From contig NZ_CP064653.1 in assembly GCF_015711015.1 (NCBI RefSeq), positions 992,001 through 1,056,000 of the forward strand: a stretch of DNA of 64,000 nucleotides. The letters run 5' to 3'. The notes beneath the pieces were generated by a model, which saw nothing but the letters and a program-made list of their open reading frames with translations, made no database searches and was not told the origin of the DNA. The translations under genes were made by a program, and so were the position numbers. This document shows, piece after piece, positions 60,957 to 64,000 of the stretch. Every line of letters begins with the position of its first letter. The first letter of the stretch is position 1. This DNA comes from Methylomonas sp. LL1. GTDB lineage: Bacteria > Pseudomonadota > Gammaproteobacteria > Methylococcales > Methylomonadaceae.

Positions 60957-61926
60957 ATGGCTATGAACAAGTTGCAGGTTGAAGAAATACCGGGTCATGT
61001 GTGACGCATAGCGTGAGTAATCGGTTAGGAATCTGGTTTTCCCAAAATCGTCGATTCAACCGATAGCAAAATTCGTCGAGATATTCCTGTACATAGTTAC
61101 CTGACACACCATGGTAAGTACCCAGCAAATAGCTTTTAAGGTTACTGATGACCACATGAACCCAAGGTAACCATTCACTCGCCATTTCAGGAGGGGTTAC
61201 CTTGGCGATATGGTGATGTTCCTCGGCCAGCACATTGAGCGCAGCCAGCGCATCGGTATGCAGGGTTTGGCCTGGGGCAAGCGTTTGTTGGGCGAATGCT
61301 CTAACACTCTCGTGCGTCACCTGCTCAACCACCTTCATAGCCACAAAGCCGGGCTTACCATCATTATGTTCGCAAGCCACTAAAATAGTGGTTTTACCGG
61401 CGGCGCCTCGCCCGCGTTTACCGGCACGTTTGCCGCCGATAAAGGCATCATCGAATTCGATAATGCCGCTTAGTTTGTACAGATTATTCTGATCACCCAT
61501 GGCCGTGCGTAATTTTCTCAACAGCCGTTGCGCCGTCAGCCAGGAAACACCAATTAGTTTGGTCAGCCGCAATGCGGAGATACTACCCTTGTCCGACGAT
61601 ACCCAATAAAGACTCCAAAACCATTTCACGAGCGGTAATTTGGTGTTGTGAAACAAGGTGCCGGCTGTCACCGATGTGTGATGATGACAAACTGCACATT
61701 CGTAGACATGTCGTGTCTGGAGCAACCAACCTTTCTGATGGCCACAGCGTGGACAGCAAAACCCTTCAGGCCACCTGAGGTTGATGATGGCTTGAAGACA
61801 ACTTTTTTCATCGGCAAAGTGCTGTTGCCACTCCCAAAAACTCGTGATCTTTGCTTGCATGACCGCTCTCCAGAATATCCCACTAAAATTCAGATCGGGT
61901 AACCTGTGGTAAGTTCATAGCCATGT
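60957..61926 (-). mobile_element. IS1595-family (ISXO2-like) insertion sequence, about 970 bp, intact
   Basis: The ends share ATGGCTATGAAC (60957-60968 and, inverted, 61913-61924) and a further CAGGTT. Flanking direct repeats TAACTTTAA (60948-60956 and 61926-61934) fit the 8-bp target duplication usual for this family, so this is a simple recent insertion. The single transposase gene fills the element. Confidence 0.88.
60961..61860 (-). CDS. IS1595-family transposase (ISXO2-like)
   Basis: 299 residues. An N-terminal zinc ribbon (CPRCGHQKGW and YECAVCHHH) precedes the ISXO2-like core. Catalytic residues appear as IEFDDAFIGGKRAGKRG (Asp), LHTDALAAL (Asp) and VVISNLKSYLLGTYHGV (Asn in the DDN plan, followed by Lys). 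The stop codon lies inside the terminal repeat, making the element very compact. No disruption is seen, so it is probably functional. Confidence 0.93.
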   Translation of the reverse strand: MQAKITSFWEWQQHFADEKSCLQAIINLRWPEGFCCPRCGHQKGWLLQTRHVYECAVCHHHTSVTAGTLFHNTKLPLVKWFWSLYWVSSDKGSISALRLTKLIGVSWLTAQRLLRKLRTAMGDQNNLYKLSGIIEFDDAFIGGKRAGKRGRGAAGKTTILVACEHNDGKPGFVAMKVVEQVTHESVRAFAQQTLAPGQTLHTDALAALNVLAEEHHHIAKVTPPEMASEWLPWVHVVISNLKSYLLGTYHGVSGNYVQEYLDEFCYRLNRRFWENQIPNRLLTLCVTHDPVFLQPATCS

Positions 61927-62044
61927 AACTTTAAAAAAGTCCTTGATCCATGCGCCACGGTTCAGCAGTGCTGTAACTAACTATGTTGAATTTTACACTG
62001 ATCATCTTTTAAGAAGCGGCATAACTACCGTCCGGCAAGCGAGT

Positions 62045-63511
62045 TTATTCGACTTTTTGTGTCAAATTGTGATCGTCATAGCAAGCCCTTTGTTTTTCGG
62101 CTGCAAAACTTTGCAGTTGCGCCAACAATTCATAATTGACATCTGTCCGGTTTTGTAAGGCCAGCAGCGTTTCATTGAACCAAGTCAAGTTGCCGCTACC
62201 CTCCGGATTTAACCATCGGTTTCGGCAAAATGCCTGCCATTCATGTAGTTCTTCCGCAGTCAATGTGTCGGAATAATTTCTGCCTCGGTAACGAAACAGC
62301 ATCTCGGGCAGGCGGGCATCGTCAAAATCGGCGGGAAAACTTGCCAACTTGGCCGGAGGCGTTTGCCTGATTTTTTGCATGGCGACTTTGTCCTTGTTGC
62401 TGAAAAAGCCTCCGCTATAAATCATCAAGTCAGGGTCGGCGGGAGTGTAGGCATAGGCACGGGTAAATACTTTCGCCAGTTTTTGTTCCAGCGCAGCCCC
62501 GGCGGCGACTTTGATCCGTTCCAAGTGAACTTGGCATTGCGCGATGTCCAATTCCAGCCGTTGTTCGTCGTTTGGGCGGACGACCGATAAAGGTGCCAGA
62601 ACTGGGCTTTTGTTGATATGCACGGTTTTCAACGCAATGCGCTCAGCGCCTTCGGCTAAATCATCATTGGCAACAAACACCCGCTGCTGAATCTCCGTAT
62701 CGGATAACTCCAGTAAGGCGGAAGGATCGGCGGACAAGTCATAAACGATGACTTCATTGCTGTTTTTAGGATGCATACAAATCGGCACGACGATAGCCAG
62801 GCAATTTTTTCGAGCTGGAAAGCGCCCGGATACATGCAGCAACGGCGTAAAACTACCCAATTGCAGTAATTTCAATACCGCCTGTTTATGCCGGTTGGCA
62901 TATAGATAGTCGTAAAGTTTGGGTTGGCGTTGTTTAATCAAGCGGGCTAGGGCGATAGTGGCGTATACATCGGACAGGGCATCATGAGCGGCTTGATGCG
63001 CTATATCATTGGCGTGCGTGAGCTGTTCCAAGCGAAAGCTGGCCACGCCTTCGTCAGTCATCGGCCAGATGATGCCATCGGGACGCAAGGCACGGGCGGC
63101 GCGGGCGACGTCGATCAAATCCCAGCGCGAATTGTCGTTTTGCCATTCGCGGGCATAAGGGTCGTAAAAATTGCGATAGAGCAGGTTACGGGTGACTTCG
63201 TCATCGAATCGAATACTGTTGTAACCGATGCCGCAGGTACCGGGTTGGGCCAGTTGCTCGTGGATGATGCCAATAAATTCGGCTTCACACAAACCTTTTT
63301 CAGTGGCCAGTTGCGGGGTGATGCCGGTGATCAGACAGGCTTCGGGGTGCGGCAGGTAATCATCGGCGGTTTTGCAATACATCATCAATGGCTCGCCGAT
63401 GATATTGAAATCCGTATCGGTGCGGATTCCGGCGAATTGACAGGCACGGTCACGTTGCGGGTCGGTGCCGAAGGTTTCGTAATCATGCCAGTAGAAAGTG
63501 GTTGTCGTCAT
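62045..63511 (-). CDS. sbcB: Exodeoxyribonuclease I
   Basis: 488 residues from the ATG at 63511 (MTTTTFYWHDYETFG); an in-frame ATG at 63532 would add seven. ExoI digests single-stranded DNA 3' to 5' and interacts with SSB in repair and recombination. The DEDDh motifs read WHDYETFGTDPQRD, GYNSIRFDDEVTRN and HQAAHDALSDVYATIALARL. The SH3-like and C-terminal helical parts (MLFRYRGRNYSDTLTAEELHEW, cut here to FRYRGRNYSDTL) are present. Single-gene unit, upstream of the IS1595 element. Confidence 0.95.
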   Translation of the reverse strand: MTTTTFYWHDYETFGTDPQRDRACQFAGIRTDTDFNIIGEPLMMYCKTADDYLPHPEACLITGITPQLATEKGLCEAEFIGIIHEQLAQPGTCGIGYNSIRFDDEVTRNLLYRNFYDPYAREWQNDNSRWDLIDVARAARALRPDGIIWPMTDEGVASFRLEQLTHANDIAHQAAHDALSDVYATIALARLIKQRQPKLYDYLYANRHKQAVLKLLQLGSFTPLLHVSGRFPARKNCLAIVVPICMHPKNSNEVIVYDLSADPSALLELSDTEIQQRVFVANDDLAEGAERIALKTVHINKSPVLAPLSVVRPNDEQRLELDIAQCQVHLERIKVAAGAALEQKLAKVFTRAYAYTPADPDLMIYSGGFFSNKDKVAMQKIRQTPPAKLASFPADFDDARLPEMLFRYRGRNYSDTLTAEELHEWQAFCRNRWLNPEGSGNLTWFNETLLALQNRTDVNYELLAQLQSFAAEKQRACYDDHNLTQKVE

Positions 63512-63639
63512 GGTTTGAGCCGGAAAAATCATTGAAGGAACGGGAAATTTTCCGCAATTCAGTTTTTGCGGCTACCCGAGCGGGGAAATTATTTTATAAT
63601 TGCCAGTTCAATTTTATGTGACCACCATAGGAAAGTGTT

Positions 63640-64000
63640 ATGAAAAAAACCTCGCTACTCGCTTCGGCTGCTTTGCTGATGTTTACCGGCATGGTCAATG
63701 CCCACGGCCCGGTCAGAGCCAAAATGACTGCAACTATCACCATTGATGCGCCGGCGGCTAAAGTTTGGGAAGTCATTAAAGATTACGGTGACATGTCCTG
63801 GCACCCTAGCATCAAAAGCGTCAAAGGTGGCAGCAATGATAAAGGCGCTATCCGCACTCTGACCCTGGCCAATGGCGGCACCATCACCGAAGAGCTGAAA
63901 TCACATGATGACAGCAAAATGGCCTATAAATACAAAATCACCGAGATGAGTTCAACCGGTACCATCAAACATGCCGGTCAAGACGAAGAACTTCCGGTAT
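63640..64000 (+). CDS. mxaD: MxaD-like SRPBCC protein, exported (cut by the right edge)
   Basis: The first 120 residues are in the window. A signal peptide (LLASAALLMFTGMVNA) is followed by HGPVRAKM and an SRPBCC fold start: TITIDAPAAKVWEVIKDYGD, WHPSIKS and IRTLTLANGGTITEEL. This order matches MxaD, a periplasmic protein of methylotrophs that helps methanol dehydrogenase pass electrons to cytochrome c-L. A TAGGAAAG site precedes the ATG. No mxa/xox dehydrogenase gene is visible in the window, so the assignment is by sequence resemblance. Confidence 0.75.
   Translation, partial: MKKTSLLASAALLMFTGMVNAHGPVRAKMTATITIDAPAAKVWEVIKDYGDMSWHPSIKSVKGGSNDKGAIRTLTLANGGTITEELKSHDDSKMAYKYKITEMSSTGTIKHAGQDEELPV

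Noticed and set aside
1..64000. CRISPR arrays, rRNA or tRNA genes
   Set aside because: No regularly spaced repeats, rRNA-like blocks or cloverleaf with a T-loop GTTCGAATC-type motif in proper context were noticed in the intergenic regions.

Overview
The window looks like chromosome of a methylotrophic, probably methanotroph-like (Methylomonas-type) gammaproteobacterium with moderate GC. Housekeeping genes (mutS, mfd, rimO, secF, gcvH, dgkA, moeA/mobB, rpoS, dnaQ, ppk1, cysM, rlmD, truA, sbcB) are gammaproteobacterial in type. The gene cut by the right edge encodes an MxaD-like periplasmic protein of the methanol-oxidation family, and a membrane pyrophosphatase is present. The taxonomic reading is inference from gene content.

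Layout. 1-2.5 kb: 5' part of mutS, an arm-domain-only integrase remnant beside a 13-bp inverted repeat, and a cysteine-rich MerR regulator. 2.5-9.1 kb: an accessory patch with an IS3-group element abutting a second IS3-type end, arsS and a DUF3047 gene, decayed IS66 and IS630 copies, and an AT-rich FkbM methyltransferase gene. 9.4-15 kb: small membrane proteins, mfd and a YcgR-type PilZ protein. 15-17.6 kb: sugE/gdx, tusB and dsrC/tusE overlapping in one unit, then rimO facing cspA across a shared terminator. 18-27 kb: a CPA1 antiporter, a 1216-residue NfnB-NfnA-like flavoprotein, an orphan secF and trkH. 27-33 kb: a PAP2/glycosyltransferase pair, an orphan membrane-fusion protein, gcvH-dgkA, and a sugar/nucleoside kinase-mazG-lysine-rich secreted protein unit. 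33-41 kb: a seven-PAS histidine kinase, mobB-moeA, a membrane J-protein and rpoS with a long leader. 41-50.6 kb: dnaQ, ppk1, cysM, rlmD, an L,D-transpeptidase, truA, an HD-GYP response regulator and a lipoprotein hydrolase. 51-55 kb: hppA, and a Wzz-like protein with a C-terminal domain resembling an inactive tyrosine recombinase. 55-61 kb: a four-gene operon: cytoplasmic [NiFe] hydrogenase small and large subunits, maturation protease, and a Rieske-PAS-PAS-GGDEF-EAL protein. 61-64 kb: an intact IS1595-family element, sbcB and the mxaD-like gene.

Most notable is the hydrogenase/Rieske/GGDEF-EAL operon. It reads as a soluble H2 sensor coupled to cyclic di-GMP turnover through a fused Rieske [2Fe-2S] domain, and it has an IS1595 copy inserted 90 bp upstream. 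Other c-di-GMP parts in the window are a YcgR-type PilZ protein and an HD-GYP regulator. Also worth attention are the Wzz-recombinase fusion, the Nfn-like single-chain flavoprotein, and a DsrC-type protein with both redox cysteines next to TusB but without TusC/TusD. Two families of extragenic palindromic repeats are scattered between genes. I saw no CRISPR array, rRNA or tRNA gene.
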